A DNA stretch of 64,000 bases from Alphaproteobacteria bacterium (GCA_024244705.1 JAAEOK010000098.1:149597-213596); one strand, 5' to 3'; shown: positions 8,849-18,077, numbered from the stretch's first letter. Notes: generated from the sequence alone by a model not told the origin. Program-made: numbers and translations.

Positions 8849-9730
8849 ATGAGCGCCAAATCCCTCGCCCTTCGATTGAGTTATCCGTTGGCGATGTTGG
8901 GCGCCTTCACGGCGTTCGGCCTATTGATGTCGCTGACCGACATCGTCTGGATCGCCGCCTATGGCGCCGGATTGTTCGCCGCCATCTGGGTCACCGGGCA
9001 TGAGTTGAGTTTCCCCCATCGCATCGAATGGACGCCGAGCCGCCAAAGCATCGCGACCGATGCGGCCTATATGATCGGCGTCCAGGTTCTCCTGGCGAAG
9101 GGCCTCGCGATTGCCACGGTGGCGGCATTGACGATTTGGTGGACGTCCGACGGCGGCGCGCCGAGCCGGTTATGGCCGCATGACGGACCGATCGTTCTCC
9201 AGGTCGTGTTGATGATCTTGGCGGCCGATTTATTCCGCTACTGGCTGCATATCGCCTGCCACCGCCTCGCCCCGCTGTGGCGATTGCACGCGGTCCACCA
9301 CTCGGTAAAACAATTGTACTGGTTGAACGTCGGGCGATTTCATCCCTTCGAAAAATCGATTCAGTTCGTGTTCGATACCCTGCCCTTCATCGTCCTGGGT
9401 GTCGCCGACGAAGTCGTCGCTCTCTATTTTGTCTTCTACGCCGTGAACGGCTTTTTTCAGCATTCCAACTGCGATGTCAGGCTCGGCATTCTCAACCAGA
9501 TCGTCGCCGGGCCGGAATTGCACCGCTGGCATCATGCGTTGGACCTTGAGAAGGCGAACCACAATTATGGCAACAACCTGATCGTCTGGGATCGATTGTT
9601 CGGCACGCGTTACCTACCCGCCGATACGGCGGTCAAAGAACTCGGCTTGGATGAGCCGGCCTATCCGCAATCGTTTCTCGGACAGATGCTCGCACCATTT
9701 CGAAACAAGGCGCCGGGAACGCAGCGGTGA
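8849..9730 (+). CDS. Fatty acid hydroxylase / sterol desaturase superfamily membrane protein
   Basis: 293 residues with 4-5 hydrophobic segments. The three histidine clusters of the di-iron superfamily are present: HIACH, HAVHH (followed by FHPFEK) and HRWHH (with ANHNYGNN after it). Members hydroxylate or desaturate lipids, sterols, carotenoids or alkylglycerols at the membrane; the substrate is not predictable. The start is uncertain between ATG 8849 and upstream TTG codons. The stop overlaps the GTG of the GH3 gene (GTGA), so the two are translationally coupled and probably act in one pathway. Confidence 0.85.
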   Translation: MSAKSLALRLSYPLAMLGAFTAFGLLMSLTDIVWIAAYGAGLFAAIWVTGHELSFPHRIEWTPSRQSIATDAAYMIGVQVLLAKGLAIATVAALTIWWTSDGGAPSRLWPHDGPIVLQVVLMILAADLFRYWLHIACHRLAPLWRLHAVHHSVKQLYWLNVGRFHPFEKSIQFVFDTLPFIVLGVADEVVALYFVFYAVNGFFQHSNCDVRLGILNQIVAGPELHRWHHALDLEKANHNYGNNLIVWDRLFGTRYLPADTAVKELGLDEPAYPQSFLGQMLAPFRNKAPGTQR

Positions 9731-11400
9731 TCCCCAATTTCTTGTCGGCCGCCGCGCTGGGCCTCGCAATGACCGCCGTCCGGTGGACGAGCTGGCGACG
9801 ATTGATGGCCGCCAGCAAACAGCCAAGTGACGCACAGGCAGCTGTCCTGCGATCGATCCTAAGACGCCAGGCGGAAACGACGTTCGGCCGCGAACATGGT
9901 TTTTCCACGGTCGCCGATCACGCCGATTTCGCCCGCCAGGTCCCGGTCCAGACCTATGAGACCTTGGCCCCGCTAATCGCTCGCCAACGCACGACCGGCG
10001 AGCCCGCCCTGACGATGGAGCCGCCGGTACGCTATGCACGGACCAGCGGCACCACGGGCGAGCCCAAACTCCTGCCATTGACCGCCGGCGGCATCGAACA
10101 GGCGCGACGGTTGCAGCGCGTCTTCGCATTCCCGCTGTTTCGCGATACCGCCATGTTCGACGGCAGGATCCTGGGTATCGGCGGCGCGGCAATCGAAGAC
10201 GAAGTCGATCCCGGCCTGCCGATCGGATCGGTCACCGGGCACATCTATGCGACCATGCCATGGCCGGTGCGGCGCAAATATGTGCTCCCGAGCGAAGTCT
10301 TCGGGATCGAAGATTACGACCAAGAATACTATACGATTGCCTTGCTGGCCCTCGCCGAGAGAAATTTGACCGGCATCGCCACGGCCAATCCGTCAACGAT
10401 CGTTCGCGTCATTTCGACAATCGCCGAGAGGTGGGAGGATTTGCTTGCCGACATAGAAGCGGGGACGATTTCGGACAACGCTCTGCTCTCCACCGCCCAG
10501 CGCACGGCGATCCTAGGGCGGATGATTTCCGACCCGGAGAGAGCCGATACGCTGTCCGCGCGACGCCGGTCCGGAACCCCGGTCATGATCAAGGATCTGT
10601 GGCCCGACCTCAGAGCCGTCGTCACGTGGACGCGGGGAAATTCGGCCATTCCCTTGGCTGCGCTCAGCCGACAATTCCCGGCCGCCACCAAAGTCATAGA
10701 CGCCGGCTACATCGCCAGCGAACTGCGCGCGACGATCGCGGTCAATCCGTCGGAAGACGGCACGATGCCGCTTTTGAATGAACATTTCTTGGAATTCGTC
10801 GAGCGCAACGAGCGCGGATCCGGGGGCGGAGATTTCAAAACCGTCGACCGCCTGGAAGGCGGGCGCCAATATTATGTTTTCGTGACCACCGGTGATGGGC
10901 TCTACCGCTACGACATGAATGACATCGTAGAGGTGACGGGCCGGTTCAACGCGACGCCGCTTCTGTCATTCGTGCAAAAGGGGCAGGGCATAACCAACAT
11001 CACCGGAGAAAAGCTTTCGGAAGCGCAAGTCATCGAAGCGGTGACCGCGGCCGCGAAGCAATTTTCCTTGAGCCCGGCATTTCTCCTGATGCTGGCCGAC
11101 GCCGAGCATGCGACCTACCGCCTCTATGTCGAGGCGGAGGCCGGCCGGCCGGCGACGGATGAATTCGCCGGGATCGTCGAGGTGCAATTGCAGGCGCTCA
11201 ATATCGAATATCGCGAGAAGCGCCGAAGCGGCAGACTGTGCCCGGTCGTCTGCCGCTGGCTCCGTGTCGGGACGGCGGCGGACTATCGTCGATTTTGCGT
11301 CGCCGGCGGACAGCAGGACGCCCAGTTCAAAATACTGGCATTGCAAAATCGCCGGGATCTGACCTTCGACATAGATCGCCACGTGGCATCGGGAATATGA
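9727..11400 (+). CDS. GH3 auxin-responsive-promoter-family acyl-amido synthetase
   Basis: 557 residues. The ATP-binding motif SGTTGEPK is at 107-114, the second motif YRYDMNDIVEV near residue 393, and the third FVQKGQGITNITGEKLSE close behind; together they identify the GH3 family of the ANL adenylating enzymes. Plant members adenylate a carboxylic acid and join it to an amino acid. Bacterial members are rare and mostly uncharacterised. GTG start overlapping the previous stop (GTGA); its own stop overlaps the next start (ATGA). The most likely role is amide-bond formation between a lipid-derived acid and an amine or amino acid; this is inference. Confidence 0.88.
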   Translation: MIPNFLSAAALGLAMTAVRWTSWRRLMAASKQPSDAQAAVLRSILRRQAETTFGREHGFSTVADHADFARQVPVQTYETLAPLIARQRTTGEPALTMEPPVRYARTSGTTGEPKLLPLTAGGIEQARRLQRVFAFPLFRDTAMFDGRILGIGGAAIEDEVDPGLPIGSVTGHIYATMPWPVRRKYVLPSEVFGIEDYDQEYYTIALLALAERNLTGIATANPSTIVRVISTIAERWEDLLADIEAGTISDNALLSTAQRTAILGRMISDPERADTLSARRRSGTPVMIKDLWPDLRAVVTWTRGNSAIPLAALSRQFPAATKVIDAGYIASELRATIAVNPSEDGTMPLLNEHFLEFVERNERGSGGGDFKTVDRLEGGRQYYVFVTTGDGLYRYDMNDIVEVTGRFNATPLLSFVQKGQGITNITGEKLSEAQVIEAVTAAAKQFSLSPAFLLMLADAEHATYRLYVEAEAGRPATDEFAGIVEVQLQALNIEYREKRRSGRLCPVVCRWLRVGTAADYRRFCVAGGQQDAQFKILALQNRRDLTFDIDRHVASGI

Positions 11401-12512
11401 GACTCGCGGCCCTTGAATTGCGCCGATTCGCGGTCCGGTTTCGCACCCCCGTGGCCCACGCGGCCGCGACCCGCCGGCAGACGAGCAACATTATCGTCAT
11501 CGCCCGGGGCGCCGACGGATCCGTGGGCTTCGGCGAGGGCTGTCCGCGGCCCTACGTGACCGGGGAGAGCGAGCACAGCGCCGCTTCCTTCGTTGCCGCG
11601 GCCGCCGATGATGTGATCGCCAACGTCACCGATCTTGACGATCTCCGCGCGTGGATCGACGCCCATGAAGCGGATATCGATGACAACCCCGCCGCGTTTG
11701 CGGCTTTGGAGCTGGCGATACTCGATTTGCTGGCGCGGCAGGATACACAACCCGTTGAGACGCTTCTTGGCCTACTTGGACCAACGCGGGCGTTCCGCTA
11801 CTCGGCGGTGGTCGGAGACAGCAGCGCGACGAAACTGGTTTTGCGCCTGCTACGATATCGCTTGGCGGGCTTCGCCGATTTCAAGATCAAGATAATCGCC
11901 GACGCGACACGCGACCGCAGAAAGGAAGCGCTCCTGCGGCTGATCCATGGAACCGGATGTCGCCTCCGGGCGGATGCCAACAACGCCTGGTCGGACGCCG
12001 AAGGCTTTATCCGCGATCTCGGTCCAATGAAGGACCTGTTCGTTGCGATCGAAGAGCCGGTCAAGGCCGGGGACTTGGATGGCTGCCGGTCCATCGCCAA
12101 GGCGCTTCGGGTCCGCATCGTCCTCGATGAGAGCCTCTGCAGATTGGCTCAGGCCGAGGCGCTTTCGCGGGATCCCGAAACGTGGATTGCCAACATCCGG
12201 GTGTCAAAAATGGGTGGCCTCATTCGTTCGCTGAGGGTCGCCGATCGGCTGGTATCGATGGGCGTGACCCTGATCGTGGGCGCCCAGGTCGGCGAGACGA
12301 GCCTGCTGACACGAGCCGGCCTGGCCGTCGCGGCAGCGCATCAAGAGCATCTATTCGCGCAGGAGGGCGCCTTCGGCACCCACTTGCTGGCGCACGACCT
12401 TTGCGACCCGCCAGTGATGTTCGGCCGCCGCGGATTGTTGGCCGACGCCGGGGCGATCTTGAAGCGACCGGGATGGGGGGTCGAAGTGCGGCAGGAACGT
12501 CTCACCGATTGA
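11397..12512 (+). CDS. Enolase-superfamily enzyme, dipeptide-epimerase-like
   Basis: 371 residues with the layout of the muconate-lactonizing/dipeptide-epimerase branch: N-terminal capping domain, KxK catalytic pair (FKIKI), metal ligands in DANNAW, IEEP and LDES, and the opposite-face lysine in SKMGG. Such enzymes abstract an alpha proton next to a carboxylate; L-Ala-D/L-Glu-type epimerases act on dipeptides. ATG 11397 overlaps the GH3 stop (ATGA); a longer frame upstream is only an overlap with GH3. Following an amide-forming GH3 enzyme, it plausibly epimerises an amino-acyl conjugate. Confidence 0.87.
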   Translation: MRLAALELRRFAVRFRTPVAHAAATRRQTSNIIVIARGADGSVGFGEGCPRPYVTGESEHSAASFVAAAADDVIANVTDLDDLRAWIDAHEADIDDNPAAFAALELAILDLLARQDTQPVETLLGLLGPTRAFRYSAVVGDSSATKLVLRLLRYRLAGFADFKIKIIADATRDRRKEALLRLIHGTGCRLRADANNAWSDAEGFIRDLGPMKDLFVAIEEPVKAGDLDGCRSIAKALRVRIVLDESLCRLAQAEALSRDPETWIANIRVSKMGGLIRSLRVADRLVSMGVTLIVGAQVGETSLLTRAGLAVAAAHQEHLFAQEGAFGTHLLAHDLCDPPVMFGRRGLLADAGAILKRPGWGVEVRQERLTD

Positions 12513-12554
12513 CCGCGGCGCGGGTCTGTCGCGGTTACTCGTAGAGTCCTTCGC

Positions 12555-13460
12555 CTAGCCCTCGATGACACCAAAGGCCCGCGCCCGCTCGAGCAGTCGC
12601 CTGGCGTTGTGCACCGACGGAACCTCAATCAGATTTCCATCCACTTCGACCCGGTCGACACCGTCGGCGCGAGCCCGTTCGAAAGCGGTGACCATCGCTC
12701 CGGCTCGATCGACCTCGGACTGGCTGGGCGTCAGGATTCGGTTGACGACGACGGCATGCGACGCCATGACCGCGCTTTTCGCGGTGTAGCCGAGACGGCG
12801 CGCGGTCCTGGCCTCGGCTTCGACACCGGCCTCGTCGGACCAGGTATAGGGACAATCCACCGACACCACACCGGCGGCAACGCATTCGAGATGGAAGCGC
12901 GCCCTGACATAGGCCAGCTCCTGTCCGTCGCGGCCGCGCTCGGCGCCGAGGTCGGCGGCCATATCCTCGCTCGCCACCAGACAGGCGGTGACGCGCGGGC
13001 TCGACACGGCGATCGCGTGGGTCTGCATCAGGCCCTGGGCCGATTCGATATTGGGCAACAATTCGGTGCTGCCGGAGGGCAAGCCAAAGCGATCCTCGAG
13101 GTCGGTCACCGCGCGGTCCAAATCGCGCACCTGTTCCGGTGTCGAAACCTTGGGCAGCGCGACCAGGTGGGGGGCCGCCGCCATCACCGCCTCGAGATCA
13201 TCACACCCGCCGTCCCAGAACGGATTGATCCGAACGCCGGCGACGGCCTGCGCGGCTTTCCAGGCGGCGACGACTTCGCCGCACAGCGCCCGGGCCTCGC
13301 CGCGCCGGCCGCGGGGCACGAAGTCCTCCATCTCCTGTATCAGGACGTCGGCCTGCGAAGCCGGCCCGGAAAGTAGCATTTCCCGCTCGGCGCCGGGCAC
13401 GAACAGCCAGCTTCGTCGCAGGGCCGGCGGTCGGCGATCACGTTGATTTGCATTTGACAT
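12555..13460 (-). CDS. HpcH/HpaI aldolase / CitE-like lyase
   Basis: 301 residues, a TIM-barrel CitE homologue. N-terminal RRSWLFVPGAEREML, the magnesium and substrate region LLPNIESAQGLM and VASEDMAADLG, and late TAKSAVMASHAVVVNRIL match the family. CitE-like stand-alone proteins act on acyl-CoA substrates such as malyl-, citramalyl- or beta-hydroxyacyl-CoA. Three in-frame ATGs lie close together (13475, 13469, 13460); none has a convincing ribosome site, so the start is uncertain. It converges with the epimerase gene 42 bases away and diverges from the Bax-like gene. Confidence 0.85.
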   Translation of the reverse strand: MSNANQRDRRPPALRRSWLFVPGAEREMLLSGPASQADVLIQEMEDFVPRGRRGEARALCGEVVAAWKAAQAVAGVRINPFWDGGCDDLEAVMAAAPHLVALPKVSTPEQVRDLDRAVTDLEDRFGLPSGSTELLPNIESAQGLMQTHAIAVSSPRVTACLVASEDMAADLGAERGRDGQELAYVRARFHLECVAAGVVSVDCPYTWSDEAGVEAEARTARRLGYTAKSAVMASHAVVVNRILTPSQSEVDRAGAMVTAFERARADGVDRVEVDGNLIEVPSVHNARRLLERARAFGVIEG

Positions 13461-13526
13461 CGGCCTCATTCCCATAATTTGTAGGGCAGTATTTCTCGCC
13501 GCCAAGAAGATTGCCCGCGCAGACCA

Positions 13527-14489
13527 ATGTCGCCGCAACCGCGTTCGAAATCCAAGACCCATTCGACCTCGATCCGGCACCGCCGGATGGTGATCGGCGG
13601 CGGCATCGTCCTGGTTATCGGCCTGGCCGTCGGTTTCTGGGTTGTCTATCAGGGTCTGAGCGAGGATTTGCGCATCCAATGGGCGCGCACCACGCCGCCT
13701 TTTGTCGGCGATCTCGCCGTCGCCAAACCCCGCGGAATAGTCTTGCCGCGCGCCGCCGACGCCGCCGAATTGCTGGCCGTCATCGACCTCGATGCGGTCC
13801 GCGAACAGGGCGCCACGGTGCCGACATTTTACCTCGCCAAGATCCCCGATGACCTGCTCGAGTTCGCCGAGAGCAACGACCAGAAGCAATTGTTCTTCAA
13901 GTTCATGTTGCCGATCGTGCTCAAGGTCAATGCCGAGATCGCCCGATTGCGGGACCGGCTGCTGTTCATCAAGAATCGCCGCAACGGTGTCCTATTGCCC
14001 GAAGACCAGGAATTCATCGATCGCCTGGGCGACTGGTACGGCGTCAAGGACGGCGACCTCGACGAGCTGATCCGCCGCGTCGACGCGGTGCCGCCGTCGC
14101 TGGCCCTGGCCCAGGCCTTGGAGGAAAGCGGCTGGGGCATGTCACGCTTTGCGCGGATCGCCAACGCTTTGTTCGGCCAGCATGCGTTTCGGCCCGGCCG
14201 GCCGCAAGTGCCGCATCCGGTCGACGGGACGCCGCCGATCCGAGCGTTTCCCGATCTCATCAGCTCGATCAGCGCCTATATGCACAACCTCAATACACAC
14301 AAGGCCTATGAGGAATTCCGAGCGCTGCGCGGACAGGCGCGGGATGGGGGCCAACCGCTCGACGGCAATATGCTGGCGGCGGCGCTGGTCCGTTATTCCG
14401 AGCGCGGCGAAGACTATATAGCGACAATCCAGAACCACATCGCCGCCAACCGGTTGAAACAGTTCGACAAAGCAAGCCTTGCCGAGTAG
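13527..14489 (+). CDS. Bax-like membrane-anchored glucosaminidase-domain protein
   Basis: 320 residues: a short cytoplasmic start, one membrane helix (MVIGGGIVLVIGLAVGFWVVY), then a Bax/FlgJ-type glucosaminidase domain. The expected catalytic glutamate is in LAQALEESGWGMSRFA near residue 197, followed by NALFGQHAF and late HNLNTHKAYEEFR. It probably cleaves or remodels peptidoglycan in the periplasm. Diverges from the CitE-like gene and precedes nfuA by 112 bases. Confidence 0.85.
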   Translation: MSPQPRSKSKTHSTSIRHRRMVIGGGIVLVIGLAVGFWVVYQGLSEDLRIQWARTTPPFVGDLAVAKPRGIVLPRAADAAELLAVIDLDAVREQGATVPTFYLAKIPDDLLEFAESNDQKQLFFKFMLPIVLKVNAEIARLRDRLLFIKNRRNGVLLPEDQEFIDRLGDWYGVKDGDLDELIRRVDAVPPSLALAQALEESGWGMSRFARIANALFGQHAFRPGRPQVPHPVDGTPPIRAFPDLISSISAYMHNLNTHKAYEEFRALRGQARDGGQPLDGNMLAAALVRYSERGEDYIATIQNHIAANRLKQFDKASLAE

Positions 14490-14601
14490 CTGCCGACGGC
14501 CGACGTTTCCCACGCGGCCACCTCCTTGGGGCTTGATCTCGAACCGGCGGCGTCCCAGATTAGAGGCCATGCGCCCACGCGCGGCGCCGAGGAGATTGCC
14601 G

Positions 14602-15150
14602 ATGTTCATCCAGACCGAAGCCACGCCGAATCCGGCGACATTGAAGTTCTTGCCGGGACGCGCCGTACTTGAGAATGCGACCGCCGACTTTCCGGATGTG
14701 GATTCGGCGGCGCGATCGCCGCTGGCCGAACGTCTGTTTGAAGTCACCGGCGTGACCGGCGTATTCCTGGGCGCCGATTTCATCACCGTTACCAAGCAAC
14801 ATGACAGCGACTGGCAACTCCTCAAGCCCGCCATTCTCGGCGTAATCATGGAGCATTTCACCGCCGGCCGGCCGACCCTTCTCGACGCCGCCGAGGCGGT
14901 CGACGAGGCGCTCGACGACGATCCGGTCATCGTTCAGATCAAGGATCTGCTGGACACCCGCGTCCGTCCGGCGGTGGCGATGGACGGCGGCGATATCGTC
15001 TTCGATCGCTTTGAGAACGGGGTCGTCTATCTGTACATGCAGGGCGCCTGTGCCGGTTGCCCGAGTTCGACGGCGACCCTGAAGATGGGGATCGAGAACA
15101 TGTTGCGCCACTACATCCCCGAGGTCATGGAAGTCCGTCCCGTAATGTAG
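14602..15150 (+). CDS. nfuA: Fe-S cluster scaffold/carrier NfuA (NifU family)
   Basis: 182 residues: an N-terminal Nfu domain (MFIQTEATPNPATLKFLPG) and a C-terminal NifU-like domain with the cluster-binding CxxC in GACAGCPSS near residues 150-153. It carries Fe-S clusters to apo-proteins. The ATG at 14602 has GGAGAT 5 bases upstream; the frame continues upstream but without family similarity. It heads the conserved nfuA-tsaB-rimI-fur run. Confidence 0.95.
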   Translation: MFIQTEATPNPATLKFLPGRAVLENATADFPDVDSAARSPLAERLFEVTGVTGVFLGADFITVTKQHDSDWQLLKPAILGVIMEHFTAGRPTLLDAAEAVDEALDDDPVIVQIKDLLDTRVRPAVAMDGGDIVFDRFENGVVYLYMQGACAGCPSSTATLKMGIENMLRHYIPEVMEVRPVM

Positions 15151-15252
15151 TGTCGCCGATCGGCGCCGCGCCAATCGGCGGCGGTCACTCCATCGGCTGC
15201 GCCGGCGCGCTGTCCGAAAGCAGCGGATAGCCGCCGAACGGAATTCGCCGCC

Positions 15253-15942
15253 ATGATGATCCTTGCCTTACACTGTGCCACGGCCTCCTGCTCGGTCGCG
15301 CTATGGCGTGACGGGCGGGTGGTGGCCGATCGCTTCGAAGCCATGGCTCGCGGGCAGGCGGAGGCATTGGTGCCGATGATCGTCGCGACGATGGACGCCG
15401 CCGGCTGGGACTACGGTGATCTCGATCGGTTGGCCGTGACCATCGGACCGGGGACGTTCACCGGGCTTCGCATCGGATTAGCGACGGCGCGCGGCCTCGC
15501 CTTGGCCACCGGGCTGCCGCTGCTCGGCATCACCACATTCGATGCGATCGCCTTCCGCGCCGAGCCGGAAGACACCGTGGACGGCGCTTTACTGGTGGCC
15601 ATCGAATCGAAGCGCTCGCCAATCTATGTGCAACGCTTCGTCGACGCTCGGACACCGGTTTCGGTGCCGGCCTTGATCGCGCCGCAAGACCTCGCCCGCT
15701 GGGTCGACGGCCGCGCCCAAGTTGTCATCGGCGATGCCGCCGTCCGGGCCGCCGCCGCCCTCCGAGCCGATGGCGTGCCGGCGACAGAGTCGGCGGCGCC
15801 GTCGGAGCCCACGGCCTCGGCGGTGGCGGCGATCGCGGCAAATCGGGACGTGGCCGCTGACGCTCCCCTGCCGCGGCCGCTCTATCTCGCCGAGCCGCAG
15901 ACCACACTGCCGCCGCCAGACCCCCGCCGCGCCGTCCGATGA
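15253..15942 (+). CDS. tsaB: tRNA threonylcarbamoyladenosine biosynthesis protein TsaB
   Basis: 229 residues, ASKHA fold. N-terminal ILALHCATASCSVAL and the core VTIGPGTFTGLRIGLATARGLA are diagnostic. TsaB partners TsaD and TsaE in making t6A37 in ANN-decoding tRNAs. ATG at 15253 or 15256 (two adjacent Met codons). Its stop overlaps the rimI start (ATGA). Confidence 0.94.
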   Translation: MMILALHCATASCSVALWRDGRVVADRFEAMARGQAEALVPMIVATMDAAGWDYGDLDRLAVTIGPGTFTGLRIGLATARGLALATGLPLLGITTFDAIAFRAEPEDTVDGALLVAIESKRSPIYVQRFVDARTPVSVPALIAPQDLARWVDGRAQVVIGDAAVRAAAALRADGVPATESAAPSEPTASAVAAIAANRDVAADAPLPRPLYLAEPQTTLPPPDPRRAVR

Positions 15943-16454
15943 CGGTCCGTATCATCGACTTGAACGCCACCGCCGCCGGTCCGATCGCCGACCTGCACCG
16001 GCTTTGCTTTGATGACGGGTGGAGCGCCGATGCCGTCGACCGGATACTCGGCCTGCCCGGCGTCGCGGCACGCCTGGCGGTAGACCCCGGCTCGGCCTCG
16101 GCGATCGGCTTTGTTATTTGGCGCAACGCGGCAGACGAAGCGGAAATTGTAGCGCTTGGCGTCGCACCGGTTTCGCGCCGCCGGGGCATCGCCGGAAAAT
16201 TGATCGCGGCGGCCGAATCCGAAGCCGCTGCGGCCGGCGCGCGGCAATTGTTTCTCGAAGTCGCCGACGACAATGTGGCCGCGTGCGCCCTCTATGCCAA
16301 TCGCGGCTATCGCCAGGTCGGACGACGGTCCGGCTACTATCGCGACGGCGACGGGCGGCCCCGCGATGCCCGGGTCATGATGCGCGCGCTTGATGCGGAC
16401 GAGCGCGGTGATGTGGGCGGCGGTGAACGCCCACCGACACCATTCGCCGACTGA
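15939..16454 (+). CDS. rimI: Ribosomal protein bS18 alanine N-acetyltransferase RimI
   Basis: 171-residue GNAT protein. The acetyl-CoA loop is in LGVAPVSRRRGIAGKLI, and the late FLEVADDNVAACALYANRGY(R)QVGRR pattern is typical of RimI. It acetylates the N-terminal alanine of S18. Overlap with tsaB and the position before fur support the assignment. The C-terminal about 20 residues (DADERGDVGGGERPPTPFAD) look disordered. Confidence 0.9.
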   Translation: MTVRIIDLNATAAGPIADLHRLCFDDGWSADAVDRILGLPGVAARLAVDPGSASAIGFVIWRNAADEAEIVALGVAPVSRRRGIAGKLIAAAESEAAAAGARQLFLEVADDNVAACALYANRGYRQVGRRSGYYRDGDGRPRDARVMMRALDADERGDVGGGERPPTPFAD

Positions 16455-16466
16455 GAAGAGCGGGGC

Positions 16467-16556
16467 ATGACCGACCGCGACGCGCGGAATCTGGAGGTTC
16501 GCGGCGGATACCGTGAGCAGGCGGGGGAATCTGACTTCACCTATGCGCGACCTTGA
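16467..16556 (+). CDS. Possible 29-residue small protein between rimI and fur
   Basis: A short frame, MTDRDARNLEVRGGYREQ followed by AGESDFTYARP, starts 12 bases after rimI with a GCGGGG stretch directly upstream. Composition is hydrophilic and there is no family match I can name. It could be chance: at this GC content short frames are common. The TGA is within 10 bases of the putative fur -10 element. Confidence 0.2.
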   Translation: MTDRDARNLEVRGGYREQAGESDFTYARP

Positions 16557-16564
16557 TTATCCTT

Positions 16565-16570
16565 TATAAT
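16565..16570 (+). promoter_or_regulatory. Putative -10 box of fur
   Basis: A perfect TATAAT lies 35 bases before the fur ATG in a locally AT-rich patch (TTGATTATCCTTTATAAT). No good -35 hexamer sits 16-18 bases upstream, so the promoter may need an activator. Confidence 0.4.
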
Positions 16571-16604
16571 CCCAGCCCTTGTCGCCCACCGATTCCAGGA
16601 ATCA

Positions 16605-17030
16605 ATGCGATCACGAATTGAACAGCTGTGCGTCGATAAAGGCTTGAAGATGACCGAGCAACGACGCGTCATCGCGCGCGTCTTATCCGAATCGGAAGAT
16701 CATCCGGATGTCGAGCAGGTTTATCGGCGAGCAACCGAGTTCGATTCGAATATCAGTATCGCGACCGTCTACCGGACGGTGAGGTTGTTCGAGGAGGCAA
16801 GCATCCTGACGCGTCACGATTTCGGCGATGGACGCGCCCGCTACGAGGAGCTGCCCGAACAACATCACGATCATCTGATCGATCTCAACACCGGTGAGGT
16901 TATCGAATTCAGCAGCGTCGAGATCGAGGCGTTGCAGGAGCACATCGCGCGCAACCTGGGCTACGAGCTCGTCGACCACCGGCTCGAGCTTTATGCACGC
17001 AAGATGAAGTCGCCATGCGGGGCCGAGTGA
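16605..17030 (+). CDS. fur: Fur-family metalloregulator (Fur/Mur type)
   Basis: 141 residues. Winged-helix DNA-binding region with IATVYRTVRLFEEASI, then the metal-site region HHDHLIDLNTGEVIEF. The cysteines found in many Fur proteins at this point are replaced (DLNTG), as in alphaproteobacterial Fur/Mur, which often senses Mn or Fe as a secondary regulator while Irr dominates iron control; irr is also in this window (40357). Directly upstream of the OlsB-like gene. Confidence 0.9.
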   Translation: MRSRIEQLCVDKGLKMTEQRRVIARVLSESEDHPDVEQVYRRATEFDSNISIATVYRTVRLFEEASILTRHDFGDGRARYEELPEQHHDHLIDLNTGEVIEFSSVEIEALQEHIARNLGYELVDHRLELYARKMKSPCGAE

Positions 17031-17058
17031 GTGGCGCAATGATAGTCGAAGGGGTCAC

Positions 17059-17892
17059 ATGACAGCTGCAGAAGAAAGTGGCATTCCTATGGAATCGACT
17101 GCCCCATCGGAGACCAAGACCGTTCACGTCCGTTCCGGCAACCTCGAAATGCGGCTCGCCCAGACGACGGATGAAGTCGCGGCGGCGCAAGCCCTGCGTT
17201 ATCGGGTGTTCTACGACGAAATGAAGGCCCAACCGACGCCCGAGATGGCGGCGCAGCACCGCGATTTTGACCATTTCGACGCTTATTGCGATCATTTGCT
17301 GACCATCGACCACGACCGCGGCACGGGGCCCGAATCGGTTGTCGGCACCTATCGGCTGTTGCGTCGCGAGGCGGCCGATCGCGCCGGCGGGTTCTATACG
17401 GCGGACGAATTCGACATCGACAAGCTGTTGGCGATGCCGGGTGAAATTATCGAGCCCGGGCGTTCCTGCGTCGATGCCGCCTACCGCAACCGGCCGACTC
17501 TTTCACTGCTTTGGAATGGACTCGCCGCCTACTGCCTGCATTACGGCGGCACCTTGTTCTTTGGCTGCGGTAGTCTGCACAGCACCGATCCGGAAAAGCT
17601 CGCCGTGCCGTTGAGCTACCTCTACCATTATCATTTGGCGCCGGAATCGATGCGTCCGCGCGCGGTTCAAAGCCGCTATGTCGATATGAACATACTGCCG
17701 CGGGAAAAGGTTGATCCGCGCAAGGCGATCGCCGAATTGCCGCCGCTGCTGAAGGGCTATCTGTGGGCCGGTGGATTCGTCGGCGACGGCGCCGTGATCG
17801 ACGAGCAGTTCAATACCGTTGACGTCTGCATCGTCGTCAAGACCGACCTGGTCACCGATCGGTATCTCAAACGGTTCGCGGGCAACGAATAG
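17059..17892 (+). CDS. olsB: GNAT-type acyltransferase, OlsB-like (ornithine N-alpha-acyltransferase)
   Basis: 277 residues. RYRVFYDEMKA, the long insert before PGEIIEPGRSCVDAAYRNRP, and FGCGSLHSTDPEK are the hallmarks of OlsB-type N-acyltransferases, which transfer 3-hydroxyacyl groups from ACP to ornithine as the first step in ornithine lipid synthesis. The PlsC-type gene 185 bases downstream would be the second enzyme (OlsA-like). Substrate assignment is from the family and the pair, not from residues I can verify. Confidence 0.75.
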   Translation: MTAAEESGIPMESTAPSETKTVHVRSGNLEMRLAQTTDEVAAAQALRYRVFYDEMKAQPTPEMAAQHRDFDHFDAYCDHLLTIDHDRGTGPESVVGTYRLLRREAADRAGGFYTADEFDIDKLLAMPGEIIEPGRSCVDAAYRNRPTLSLLWNGLAAYCLHYGGTLFFGCGSLHSTDPEKLAVPLSYLYHYHLAPESMRPRAVQSRYVDMNILPREKVDPRKAIAELPPLLKGYLWAGGFVGDGAVIDEQFNTVDVCIVVKTDLVTDRYLKRFAGNE

Positions 17893-18077
17893 AACCTTGT
17901 TTGGTCAGACTGAAACACTATCGCATTTAGCCGGCCGCGGTGACGCGCCGCGGGAGCGGCGGCAGAGCGAGGCCGCGCTTCGACCGACCGCGGTCCGCGT
18001 CTTGGTAGCGGTTGCGGAGAGCTCGCTCGGAGTGGGCGGAGTGTTCCGCTTTCCGGCGCCGGCGCACTAGGAACGCG

